Notes under the pieces: generated by a model
Seen by the model: only the letters and a program-made list of their open reading frames with translations
Database searches by the model: none
What the model was told of the DNA's origin: nothing
Program-made: the position numbers and the translations under genes
Source: Myxocyprinus asiaticus
Taxonomy: Eukaryota; Chordata; Actinopteri; Cypriniformes; Catostomidae
NCBI RefSeq assembly: GCF_019703515.2
Contig: NC_059372.1
Coordinates: 14,650,492-14,714,491 of the forward strand
DNA length: 64,000 nt
Reading direction: 5' to 3'
Shown here: piece after piece, positions 53,526 through 64,000 of the stretch
How the letters are laid out: the number at the start of each line of letters is the position of its first letter
How positions within the stretch are numbered: the first letter of the stretch is position 1

Positions 53526-56521
53526 GTTAGTGGGAGATTTTTCTGCCTGGTAAAGTAGAGAAGTCCTTCACATTGGGCATTGCGTTATAATTGCGTTTTT
53601 TTTTTTTTAAATAATAATAATTGTTATGTGACAGGATTATGAACTTTTGTCACGCTGTGTTTACGCTATAAGACAAGATAATTAATTTTATTATTTCAAG
53701 GACATGTAAGTACAAGTATTTGGCCATTTAACTTAATCTGTCCTAAACTGCATTAGCTGCATTATAAGGACGTTGTCTAATATATTATATAATGTATGTA
53801 TATTAAGATGTGTTAATACATTGGTACCTTGATTTTCTTGTAATATGGTCCTTAATTAAATATAAAAGAAAACCCGCGGTCTTGGTATGCGAGGAAAACA
53901 AATCAAAGGTGGGGTTTGCAGGGAGGAGGGATTTTTTTGCTGCGACATAGGTGGGCGCGTGTATGTGTGTGATGACCTAGCCTACTTGGCGTGAGAAAGA
54001 TAGGATGTTACGCATGTCTTATTTACTACCCTGTGTGCTTTGCCCTGGCCCATATGTAACATGTTTTCACCTGGAATGGGCTTATATCACCATCAGATAG
54101 TTTTCCAGTCAGAAAAACATCAAACAACAGGTTAGCTCGATTCTTTTTCCATTATTTAAACCATATAAAGTTTTTCGACAGGTATCAGTCGATAAACCAA
54201 GTAGGTTTTGTTGTCCTGAGCACACAAATAGTCTAAGATTTGCATGACAGGCTTGCTCAGTCTTAGCTGATAATGCCTATTAATTATTACTGTAAATGAC
54301 AGGGTTTATGTAACCTTGATTCTATTGCCCTTATTTTCATTTATGGACGTTTTGGTGCTCTATGTGGTAAACATAAGACGTTTTCCTACCACTGACAGCC
54401 TCAAAATTATCAACTAATGGTGTTTTTAGTAAAATGCGCACCTTTTATTTCTGATGTAAACAAAGCAGGCGTTTATTCTACGCCTCTAACGCTGGGCGGC
54501 GCTGTTTTGCGCTGTGCGACTGTCTGCACAGATTACATAGTCTCAACCAATTATGTTTTGTTTTAGAAAATGTGTGTTTTTATTTATGTATATAACCTTC
54601 AGAGAAAATGCAGAATGTGCTTTACAGTTCATGTGTTTACTGTGTAGAAGAGGTGGTGTTGCTGGTAAAAATCTGGACTGGTAAGTGAAAGATTGTAGGT
54701 TCTCTGCTCCGGGGTGACTGCCCCTGTACATCAAGCATCAGCTAAAATGACAAGTGCATTAATTAATTGTATCATTCAAGATAGTACGGCAAATTAGTGT
54801 TGTAAAAAGCGCACCATCAGGACAGGTCTTGTTTGTACTACTGCATCAAAATACTGTATCATAAATTAGGTTTAGGAAAGTACTCATAGGATGGAACGCT
54901 GTTGACGACATTGAAAGCTAGTAGATGCGCCTAGCTCTACAACAGTGATCTTGGTAAACATTTCCATCCCAGAATGTTACATGATGTTAGAGGTTGGATT
55001 AATATTGAATGCTGATTCATCAGACAAACTCGAACATGTCTCAGGAATGTTTAAACTCACAATAGAGTGTAACATTGCCTGCCCACTTATTCAGCCCTAT
55101 GGATTCCGGAAGTATTTTTCCCATTAATTTTGCCCATAGACTTTGCATAAAAATCCTTTATAAATGAATTGTAAGCCATGAACCAAACAGACCAGCTCCA
55201 AGGTAAATCACAACATCACACACTTTGTTTTGAGGTAAAAAAAAATTAGAAAATCGGACAAAAAGACAAAGGTACAAGACTGTGTACTTACCGTCTTTCA
55301 TGAGGGCACGGACTACAATCCCATGAAGCATTGCTAATGATTTAATTGAATAAAAATGACGGGAATATATAAAACTATTGATTTTAGGTGGTTGATTATA
55401 AGCATAGAAACAATATATTTTAAATTTATTGCAAAATATTCAGATATGTACAAATAGATAAGTAGTTTAAGGGTGAAGAGACACCAACTTGATTACGTCA
55501 TTCACAGCGCGTCATGGGAGTGGGTGGTGGCTCCGAGACAAGTTTCGTGGGCTTGGTTAGCCGCGATTCTCTGATTGGTGGATCTTTCTATTAGGGCTGT
55601 GTATTGATACAGATTTCCTGATTCAGTTCCGATTCACGATTGGAGCGCTCGACTGGATTCCGATTTAGATTCAATTTGATATAGATTCATATGGGTATAT
55701 TTCATATATAATAATGTCCCTTTTGCTAACATATGAAAGAAATTCTCTCCCAGCTAATGCTGTTAATTATACATGTTATCTTCTAACTAGGAACATTATG
55801 AAAATATAAATTTTACTAATTATATTCTATTAGTTTTTCATCATTTTGGTCACATTACTCTTTTTTTAAAAATGAACAAATCAATGTATTCAGTTAATAC
55901 ATATGATACTATATTGCATATATTATTTTTTGCTACATCTTTATTGTTAATTTAATTACTTAATTGTTTAATTAATTACTTCATTTGCACTATTTACAGG
56001 TATTTACACTGATTTGTGTTAAAACGTATTAAGCTTGCTCACTGGGGGTCTAAATATAAATAAAACTGTATTCTATTATTTAAAGGCGCAATTTACAATC
56101 ATGTTTTTTTTATTATTATTATTAAACTGCACTAGAAGACATTACTATATTACAGCTTTTTCTGTTAAAGCATAATTTTCTGTAAAGCTGCTTTGAAATG
56201 ATGTGTGTTGTGAAAAGCACTATACAAATAAAAATGACTTGACTTGTTAAAAACCGGTACTGTCTCTTTAAGAAAGACAGCATTTCTGTAAGATGAAAAG
56301 AGAAGGAGATTAGAAAAGTGCAATAGATTTCCACCTTTTTTAATACATTGTGACATATTATGCAGTTTTTACTAAATAAAGTACCTTTTGATATCCAAGT
56401 GGCTCTGAATCTGAATAATATGCTATAAAAATTGTCCATAAATATATTAAAGTATTTGTGTTACAAAGCTTTTCTCTTGTATTTGCTTGTGAACAAAGTT
56501 ATGCATCCTTTTGTTTTTCAG
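53526..56521 (+). other. Putative intron or intergenic, mostly unique
   Basis: Fewer recognisable repeats than elsewhere. GC-richer patches lie at 53875-53990 and 55495-55590; the latter has GATTGGTGG, an inverted CCAAT. A hAT-like end (TTAGGGCTGTGTATTGATAC) at 55592 and a retroposon tail at 56168-56246 are present. No coding exon recognised. Confidence 0.35.
56168..56246 (+). repeat. LINE/SINE-type 3' tail
   Basis: CTGTAAAGCTGCTTTGAAAT, TGTGAAAAGCACTATACAAA and TAAAAATGACTTGACTTG match the common 3' tail of fish L2-like retroposons. Severely 5'-truncated. Confidence 0.55.
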
Positions 56522-56558
56522 TGGAACCAGGATGGGGAGAGGCTGTAACAGTGTAAAG
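56522..56558 (+). CDS. Candidate small coding exon, unidentified gene
   Basis: A 37-base segment bounded by a strong acceptor (CCTTTTGTTTTTCAG|TGG) and a good donor (GTAAAG|GTATGTG). It contains ATG in the context CCAGGATGG, with A at -3 and G at +4, which is a strong Kozak match. The frame then reads MGRGCNSVK and leaves in phase 0. I do not recognise the peptide. The continuation would lie beyond 56558 and probably beyond the window. It could instead be a non-coding 5'UTR exon or a chance match. Confidence 0.35.
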
Positions 56559-57491
56559 GTATGTGTTCACAAATTAGTAAACATAATTGCCAAACATCAA
56601 TTTTCACAAAGGTTTGCGACAAATAATGGGTCAATCACTGTTGTATCCATTTCTTAATGGGTACATCAGCTGTATCCATTACTTCGGTGTTGCATCTTTG
56701 CGGAATTTACAGTGGGAATCTATAATTTAATTTTACAAGCATCCAAGCCAAATAAGCGGAAACACTGCTAGTCATATCACTATTTCCCTCCACCCAGTTT
56801 AGAAAGTTGATTGGAACTTTGTCTTTTAACATTCTTTCCACCTCACTCTCATCATTTGATATTACATAATTTGATATTACTGTTATAAAATGGATCATTC
56901 TGACTATATTCTGATTAGATTTGCAGTGTTCCAAGCCTTGCTTTAATATACTGTATAATTTAGATGATTATTGATAACATGAAACTAGAGCTACTTTTCA
57001 TGACAAATTGTCAGCCAAGATCCTCCTCTCGTTGCCCCTGTTTTGCCAACGTTTCTTTATGAACAGACACTGTGGCAGCTATCTCGAAAATGCGTCATTT
57101 AGGGCCTGGGCTATGAGAAGCATTTCAGGCCTGTCGGTCCATGTACAGTCAGTCAGCCAGGCTCCCCTACCGTTATACTGAGATTAAGCAGAGAGGAAGT
57201 GGAATATATATAAAGATGACACTGCTAAAATTAACCCATCTGCTTCTTGCTGCTAAATGACGACTGTATTAATAGTAGATGGGAAGGCTTTAGTTAGCAT
57301 GCATGGTTGCTCTTCTGTATATCCTGTGTTAAATAGCAAGGAGATGAACTTGGTTGTTATAGCAGACAGTAAACTTTGGGAAAATATCTTGTTTCTTGAT
57401 AAAACGAGAATGCTTCTTATTGTTTCATTGTCTTGTTTTGTCTAGAATTAAAAAGATAAAGCTTCTTTTTTATATGGTTGTGAGCACCACA
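56559..57491 (+). other. Putative intron, no further exon recognised
   Basis: AT-rich, with no repeat or exon I can support. Confidence 0.4.
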
Positions 57492-58774
57492 AGCTGGGTT
57501 TCCATCCACATATTTTATGCAAATTTTGGGATATTGCATAAATGCTGGATGGAAACTTCAAGATGCGAGTAAGATCTCCGAAATGCACATAAAAAATATA
57601 CGTTCGCTTGAGATGGATACATTTTTTGTTCAATAAGAAGATGTGCATAAACTGCGATAGAAACAAATTTACAGAACATATTCCTATAGAATTATAATGA
57701 ATATAGATGTGAATCAAAAAGTTGCCTGACTTTGCCTCAAGCCATGTGAATACATAATTCGCACAATGTCATCACATAGCATCTCAAATATTGCTCTGGT
57801 TATTCTGAAATGCCAAAGTCTGTCATCAGAATTATTGGCTACTATTACCTTCCAGAACTGTCTGACATGCTTTCACTCCCAGACATCAGGCATCTGCCAC
57901 TGAAGGCTAGAAAACATGAAGTTCGTCAGAGCGTTTTGACTGCACGCTCTAAACCCCAAGTAGGAATTTATTACATTTATTAAAAGAGCCACAGTGGCTT
58001 GGCTTCAATTTTGTGCTAATTTCCCCAGAAGTAACATGTGGGCTAGTATGCTTTATTCTCAAACTGTATTTGCAATATTCAGATTTTTCACATAAATGAA
58101 ATTTGTTACTTGGATGGAAATATGAATACTGTCTGAAATTGCAAAAATAATCCTTCACTAAGCATAAAAATAGAGGTAAAATTGAGAAGTTAACTGTTAA
58201 AAAGCTAAAAAAACAAACAAAATATGAGCTTTGTGGATTTCAGTCCATGTCTGTTAGCTTTGAGATTATCGATTTGCTGGTGTACTCCTAAAAGTGGACA
58301 AAATGAACTTTTAGCAGATAAACACATTTACAATTTACACTTACAATTACAATTTATTTTCCGGGAAAACAGAAACATTGCTCACTCATCTTGCACTAAG
58401 GGGCGTATCCAAATTATTGTCCAATTAAATGCTTTCGCAAGCGATTTCTTCAGGTCTTCAAGGTGGATTGGTTCATTTTTAAGTCACAGAAGTGAACTAG
58501 TATTAGCAATGTCTTGGTTTTCATTAAACAAAATCTGACAGGATATACCTCAGATTCAGAAACACTGCAAAGTTTAATTCTGCCATGTATTGCAGTTAGT
58601 GTGTAGACTAATTGGCACTATTCATTAACATCCGACTGCAAAAGGTAGATCACAGACAATCTTCATCATCATCATTATTATTAATGCAATGCTCCAGTGT
58701 CTTTACTCTGCTTGCTCATAATCCACAGTCCAAACTCAAAAGCCAATGTTTAAGGTTGATTTTATGATTATGTT

Positions 58775-59175
58775 TAAAGCTGAAGTATGTAATTTCTGTG
58801 ACAATAGTGCCACCGAACAGAACTGCAAAAATAAACAATGTTTTCAAAACAGCTTTGTGAATATGCCCTTCGTCTGCTGTTGTTCAAACCGTCAGATAGT
58901 CCCGCCCCCAACTCACACCATTGGTTGAGTTATGTTGTCTAAACGGGTCTTAGTGGATCGCTCCAAACAAACACAGGAATTTGATAGTGCCACAGAGAAA
59001 CAGTGTTTACAGTTTTCGAGAACATTAACCTATGCATTGCTATGCACAGTTGTCTCTATTTTATCCCAGCTTAATACGCTAAGTATTTTAATAAGGGAAA
59101 AATTATTCCAAAAATTAAAATAAAAAAAACTATTCTATTTTTAAAGAATAGATTTAAGCCTTTTTAGTGCGTCTT
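58775..59175. mobile_element. TTAA-type MITE nested in the Harbinger-like remnant
   Basis: Left TTTAAAGCTGAAGTATGTAA matches the family seen at 12058-12396 (also GTCAGATAGTCCCGCCC, CATTGGTTGAGT and TTAACCTATG). The right end is decayed, possibly ending at GCGTCTTTAA near 59177. Confidence 0.6.
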
Positions 59176-59425
59176 TAATTACTTATTCCTACTTTCTATG
59201 AGTTTTGAAATATTACATTTGCCAGAAATTTCTAACTCACTCAGACTTTTGAACTCTTCTCAACAATAAATGTATAGCTAATAAGTATAAATTTCAGATA
59301 GGCCTAAATTATCCATTGTACTTTTTTTCCTAAGAACTTATTTGGCTTATGTGAAAAATTAGTTTTTTTTTATTATTAATGAAAAAAGGAAATTCTGTCC
59401 CTTTCCTATTGCTGTTGTCATTACA

Positions 59426-59749
59426 TCACAAAAGCATTTCAGATAACAACTTTAGGGTTTCAGCTGAAGTTATGATGGAAATGAAAAGTGATATTGAAGT
59501 TTTGGCATTGGTTTTGGTTAGTTGAAAGTGCTTCACCCACAGATCGTCGTTAAAGTGGGTCCTCACAATCCACCAGAACTGAACTGGAGGCTGTTGGCGA
59601 ATGGGAATAGCCTTTTGAGCCCTCATTATGTGAGCTATTGCACTTATTCTGCGACGTCTCCTGGCAGCATTTAATAACATAACGTACAATTGCTTTATTA
59701 CAGCAAATACAACTCTCCCCAAAGCAAAGAGGTCATTCAGCTTCTCCAT
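59426..59749 (-). pseudogene. Harbinger-type transposase N-terminal fragment
   Basis: A 107-codon frame with an ARRRRRI basic cluster and then QFWWIVRTHFNDDLWVKHF. This resembles the start of Harbinger/PIF transposases, where an Arg-rich stretch precedes a W...F.DD.W...F.L.K block. No downstream DDE catalytic part is found in the element, so the gene is truncated. Assignment is from general pattern only. Confidence 0.45.
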
Positions 59750-59880
59750 GACAATAAGACGGGCTACATCAAGATAATGCGCATTTTACAGTTCATGGAA
59801 ACGCGCGATGCACATTTTCTTTAGTCGAATTTTCAGAAATGCGCATTAAAAATGTGAAACATTTTGATGGAAACCCAGCT

Positions 59881-60109
59881 ATAGTGACGGAACAGCTCTT
59901 TTAATGGCCTGAGCTTGTTTGCCTCGAGAGCACAGTGGTAATATGGGAAAGGTTTTATTTTCGCATGCAACAGTAAGTGGCACTCCTGACTCAAGTAAGT
60001 AATGAGAGAGAACCAAAGAGATGTCTATCAAGCACCTAAGGGTCTCTGCGACTCTAAAGCACGCAGCAGACTATCATTTTATGGCAGGAGGATCTTTTGT
60101 TTCTTTTGT
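59881..60109. other. Short unassigned stretch
   Basis: Nothing recognised. Confidence 0.4.
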
Positions 60110-60290
60110 TATAAATAAAAAAAAAAATAATCCTGCAAGTAATCCCAATTTTTACAAAATGTAACTAATCTGATTACAATGTTTTTTTTTAATTTTATGT
60201 AACTGTAGTGGATCGCAGTTACAATTTTTTTTTTATCCTGATTATGTAACGCCGTTAAAAGTATTCAGTTTCTCCCCAAGTCTGGTCCTG
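60110..60290. mobile_element. hAT-like fragment related to 51824-52663
   Basis: CAAGTAATCCC, TAACTGTAGTGGATCGCAGTT and TTACaACGCC-type blocks leading to TTTCTCCCCAAG follow the right half of the 'cagggttg' element. Only this half is present. Confidence 0.45.
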
Positions 60291-61547
60291 ATATACCTAG
60301 TCCTAGACACAAATAAAATTAAGCATACAATTGCTTTGGCATAAATGCACTGTGAACTATCAGTCTTGTTTGAAATTTATTTTAGACCATGACTAATTTA
60401 ATCTGTGTTCAGAAAAGCAGCCCAAACAGAGATTGTACATGGTGATGGATGGAAGTGTATTTGTTCTCAAAACTCCAGTTGGTTCTAATCAATTGTAGAT
60501 TCTGTTTCCAGTGTATCTTCTTGCATACTTAGGTCTTAATCAGTACACAGTTGATATTGTTTCTCTGCCAAGTTGTAATGCAATGAGAGGTTATTCAAAA
60601 GGCCATTAGGAAGAATTAGAAGTTCCTCCTTAGGCGAGAAGCAGACATTTGATTTCTGCATACAAGCCAAATGTTAAAGATATATAAGAATAACATCATA
60701 AACTGCACAGTGCTGTCTCATACTGTGTGCCTCTTAGAGTCTATCATATAAACTGGAGCAAAGAGGAGGATTATTATCGGCAAGTGGTGTGTCATCAGTC
60801 TGCGGGTTGCCGTGCACCCTGCCAGCCGACCCGCCTGACATCCACACTTAGATTTAGATGCCAGAGGGAGGAGCATGTTGGGAATTGTGGTCTATATGAA
60901 AGTAGGTCAGGCTACTCTGAGCATGGAGAGATTTTAGCCGTGCCTCCAGGCATGTGATCTGTTATCATAATGAAAGATGTATGAATATTTGCACTTCGAT
61001 CAGATCTTAGTAGCTCAGAGAGGTGGTGCTCTCTTTGTCTATTTGATTTAGTAATTCATTAATTTCTTTGAACTCCCATCACGTCCCTTTAATCAAAGTT
61101 AAACAACATTTGTGGTTACAAAAAACTGAGCAGAAATGTTTTTCCACTTTTTATTCATAAGAAGACGTGAAAATTTCTTGAAGCAGATGGCAGTACTGTT
61201 TAGAATTTAACTTAAAAATCATATTACTAAATACAGAGAAATACATTAGTTCGCTGGAATACTTGATTCTGAATGGTAAAAATGCTAGATTCTGCTTTCA
61301 GCATTTTTGTATGATAATATCTAAACAGTATAATTGGCCGTTGTCCCAGGCAACCAATTAGGTGATTGTATATTACCCCTTTTAAAAAAATTATATAATT
61401 GTTATTTTATAATTAAAATTATTATTATTAATATTTTTATTATTAATGTAGTAAACATAATAATAACAATATATTAAATAATTATTATAAAATCATAATT
61501 AAAATGATTATGCTAAATATTATTATTCTTTTTATATTAATTATAAT
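60291..61547. other. Unassigned stretch
   Basis: No exon supported. The 76-codon frame at 60727-60957 has no recognisable domain. AT-rich ATTATTATTA sequence from 61390. Confidence 0.4.
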
Positions 61548-62173
61548 TAGGGCTGACGATTTAATGCGTTTATTCGGTGAGATTAAAATTGTGTTTTTAA
61601 ACACGTTAAAAAAATGTACACAATTCATGTCCCTGGACCATAATAAGAAATATTTCTTATATATGAGCAATTCAAGCTTGGAGCGCCATCTGTCTCCAGG
61701 GGGCAGTAAGTGAAACTCGCTGTATAGGCAACGCGCAGCTCAAACAGAGAACAAACCACATTTACTCACTTACTGAGGGCAGACAACACAAGATGAGAAC
61801 ACGTGCTTGCATGCAAACACTGCTTGATGGAGCGCAAATCCGAACGCAGGGATCTCAAGACAGATTTGTCTAAGTTTCAAACTACATTTAACTTGACACA
61901 GCAACGCAACCGAGACGCTCCAAAAGCATCCATCTGATGCAGGTGTACATTGACGCATCCTTAAACAAGCCCTTATAATCAGTTTTGGACTGACTGACGA
62001 ATTCAGTTGCAAAAGGAATTGCTATGGACTGTAGACCAATGATATTTGGCTTATGTTCAATAATATGGAAATAAACAATATATGGCATTCTAAAGTCACT
62101 TTTTGTATTGTCTTTTTTAATGCTTTACTTGTGTGCGAAAATAATGTAATGCATTTTAGTTATCTGTATTATA

Positions 62174-62223
<50 letters not shown>

Positions 62224-62389
62224 TCTAATTTAAATATAACTATTTATAATTATTTAATCATTGTATATTGAATTATTGATTTTTGAGGGGTTTTCTAAGC
62301 AAATATTTGTGTATGCAATTAATTTAATTGATTAATTGGCATACCGTGTAATTAATTCAGTTAAAAATGTTAATCGATTAACAGCCCTA
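61548..62389. mobile_element. hAT-like MITE ('tagggctg' ends)
   Basis: Left TTAGGGCTGACGATTTAATG and right AATCGATTAACAGCCCTAA are imperfect inverted ends. Includes GAGCGCCATCTGTCTCCAGG and a (TA)n tract at 62177-62219. The target duplication cannot be fixed in the AT-rich flanks. About 840 bp. Confidence 0.6.
62177..62219. repeat. (TA)n microsatellite
   Basis: Pure TA run inside the hAT-like MITE. Confidence 0.9.
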
Positions 62390-63299
62390 ATAATAATATA
62401 CTATATAATCTAATAACTACTTATTTATAAATATTGTTAATATTAATTCTATATTATAAGAAAATAATAGTAATAATTATTATTATTATAGTTATTATTA
62501 ATAATATAGTAAATAATATAATAACAATTTAACTATTATTTTATAATAATTACAATTATTATTAATAACATTATTATTGTTATTATGTTTTTATATTAAT
62601 AATAACATATTATATAAAATAATAAAGACTATTATTTAAAAATATTGTATCGATTGTATAATAATAATAAGTTAGTAGTAGTAGTTGTAGTATTGTGTTT
62701 ATTTTAAAATGTGATTACAAAAGGTTTACCCACATTTTCCACTCATACATCACTTCAGTTTTGAATTTGGTGACATAATACATGTGGTTCTGCTGTCTTG
62801 TCTCCATGGTTACCGATCTGTAGTCTCAAAACAGGAAGAGGAAGTCTGTGAGATACTAATGTGATTTTCCAAGATTCTGCAATGTTTTGCGGCTTGTTAT
62901 CATATCATATCTTTTCCTAAATATGTTAGTACTAGTTTTAATTTTGATTTATCTTATCTGTCCAACTGATGGAGTGATGTTACCATATTAGAAATGTCAG
63001 TTCTGATGTTTATAAATAAAAGATTCCTTCCGTCCCTACCCATATTATCTCATACAGCTCTCCACTGACAGCCTAGATATTTTGAACAGGCCGAGCAAAT
63101 AAGCAAAGATTGAAAACACAAGAAACAAAGCAGCCCAGTTGTTACATAACTGAAGCACGGCACAGCTCTGCGACGTGCCTTTAAAAAGCTGCAGGCTGTC
63201 AGGTGATCAAACAGGCACCATCATCTCAGTTCACTGAGACACCACAGCATCTCTGGGAAGCAGATGAGATGCTGAAGACATAAAGGAGGGGATGGAGGG
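62390..63299. other. AT-rich then unique stretch
   Basis: 62390-62700 is low-complexity AATAAT/ATTATT; the remainder has no recognised feature. Confidence 0.45.
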
Positions 63300-64000
63300 G
63301 GGTTAGTAAAGGCTGATGGGGTGAGAGGAGGACACGAGATAGAGAGAGGTCCCTTTAACTGTAATCAAAGAGTTCTCTCTGTTTCTAATCCTTTCTCACT
63401 CTCTGTCTCTCTTTGCCACTCATTATGTAGCAGCGAGCGTGTTGCCGGGTTGGATGTTTCGAGAAGCCGTGTTTGTGTAGCCATAACAGAGCGAAAAAGA
63501 CCCAAGAATTAAGTGCTGCGTCACAATGAGCAAGAGAGATAGATAGAGAGAGAGAGAGAGTGAAGGAGATAAAGGGATTGTGGGAGTATTTGCAGCATCA
63601 GAACTATCTGTTTGGATGATCACACTGTGTATTCGAGATCTGTTTATGCAGACATGTGTCCGTGTACTTGAACAGCAATCTGAAAGAGCGATTCTGCTGT
63701 TGCAACAAGATGAAAATAGAGCGATCAGGAGAGGGTGGAGGGCTGGTTAAGAGAGGAAGGGAGGGTGAAAGAGAGAGAGAGAGAGAGATTTTGGATTAGT
63801 CGCTACGTCACTTTTTCACGTCGAGAGGAAACAGCAGCTATTAGGAGAGGATTCGGACATATGTGTTTTTCTCCTACCTGTGAGTGTGTCCAAGCCCTTC
63901 GTTTACTCGTCCACCTTTCATCCTCCTCTTTTTCTTCTTCATCTCTCTTCTCTCGCACTTCCAATCGCTCTAATTTGGCGCTTTAGTCTGTTCGCCAGAA
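63300..64000. other. Purine-rich, CpG-containing stretch at window end
   Basis: GA-rich runs at 63535-63562 and 63769-63789 are followed by CTACGTCACTTTTTCACGTC (CRE-like TACGTCA at about 63805) and a long pyrimidine tract to 63970. This could be a promoter or 5'UTR, but no exon border is visible before the window ends. Confidence 0.25.

Larger units (their letters stand above)
57492..59880. mobile_element. Harbinger-like transposon remnant ('agctgggtttccatcc' ends)
   Basis: Left AGCTGGGTTTCCATCCACAT and right TTTTGATGGAAACCCAGCT are inverted ends. Subterminal TGGATGGAAAC and TTCATGGAAACGCGCGATGC repeat the motif. The interior holds an N-terminal transposase-like fragment on the minus strand near the right end and a nested TTAA MITE. 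About 2.4 kb. The superfamily is inferred from the protein fragment. Confidence 0.55.

Noticed and set aside
63321..63512. 63-codon frame near the window end
   Set aside because: It starts in purine-rich sequence and is Ser/Leu-biased from low-complexity DNA; no exon borders support it.

Overview
This is a vertebrate nuclear window, almost certainly from a teleost and probably a cyprinid-type fish. The evidence is long introns with GT/AG splice sites, AT-rich background, many TA/TAA/GATA microsatellites, and dense non-autonomous DNA transposons. These include palindromic TTAA-flanked repeats whose ends read GGGATAGTTCACCC, several Tc1/mariner DD34E elements and hAT-like MITEs. Species cannot be fixed from sequence alone.

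One protein-coding gene can be assembled with confidence. It is a five-exon plus-strand gene spanning 9934-30815 that splices into a 261-residue type I membrane sialomucin. It has a signal peptide, a Ser/Thr/Pro-rich ectodomain, one membrane span and a cytoplasmic tail ending in a PDZ-binding DTEL. The tail (NGHS and terminal ADTEL) matches the CD34 family, so I call it cd34. Its ectodomain is short and lacks the cysteine-rich domain of mammalian CD34. Intron 1 is 12.9 kb; introns 2-4 are 1.3-3.1 kb and carry transposons. The 3'UTR probably ends near 32.7 kb.

Layout: 0-9.7 kb is upstream repeat-rich DNA without a recognisable gene. 9.7-32.7 kb is cd34. 32.7-53 kb is an intergenic transposon and satellite tract. 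It holds a CATGGT-type hairpin minisatellite (34.3-36.2 kb), three Tc1 elements (38.4, 43.0 and 49.9 kb), a four-layer transposon nest (42.1-46.0 kb) and a tetranucleotide/130-bp composite array split by a hAT-like element (51.3-53.0 kb). From 53.3 kb the composition becomes more CpG-rich. A CCAAT box plus GC box, a donor site at 53525/53526 and a small exon-like segment at 56522-56558 with a strong Kozak ATG suggest the 5' end of a second, unidentified plus-strand gene running out of the window. A Harbinger-like remnant (57.5-59.9 kb) and a hAT MITE (61.5-62.4 kb) would lie in its intron.

No rRNA, intact tRNA, CRISPR or prokaryotic-type system is present. What is most worth a second look is the reduced CD34, the reconstructable transposon nest, the hairpin satellite shared by two arrays, and an unidentified dispersed 3' module present in inverted copies at 1-350 and 37.97-38.33 kb.
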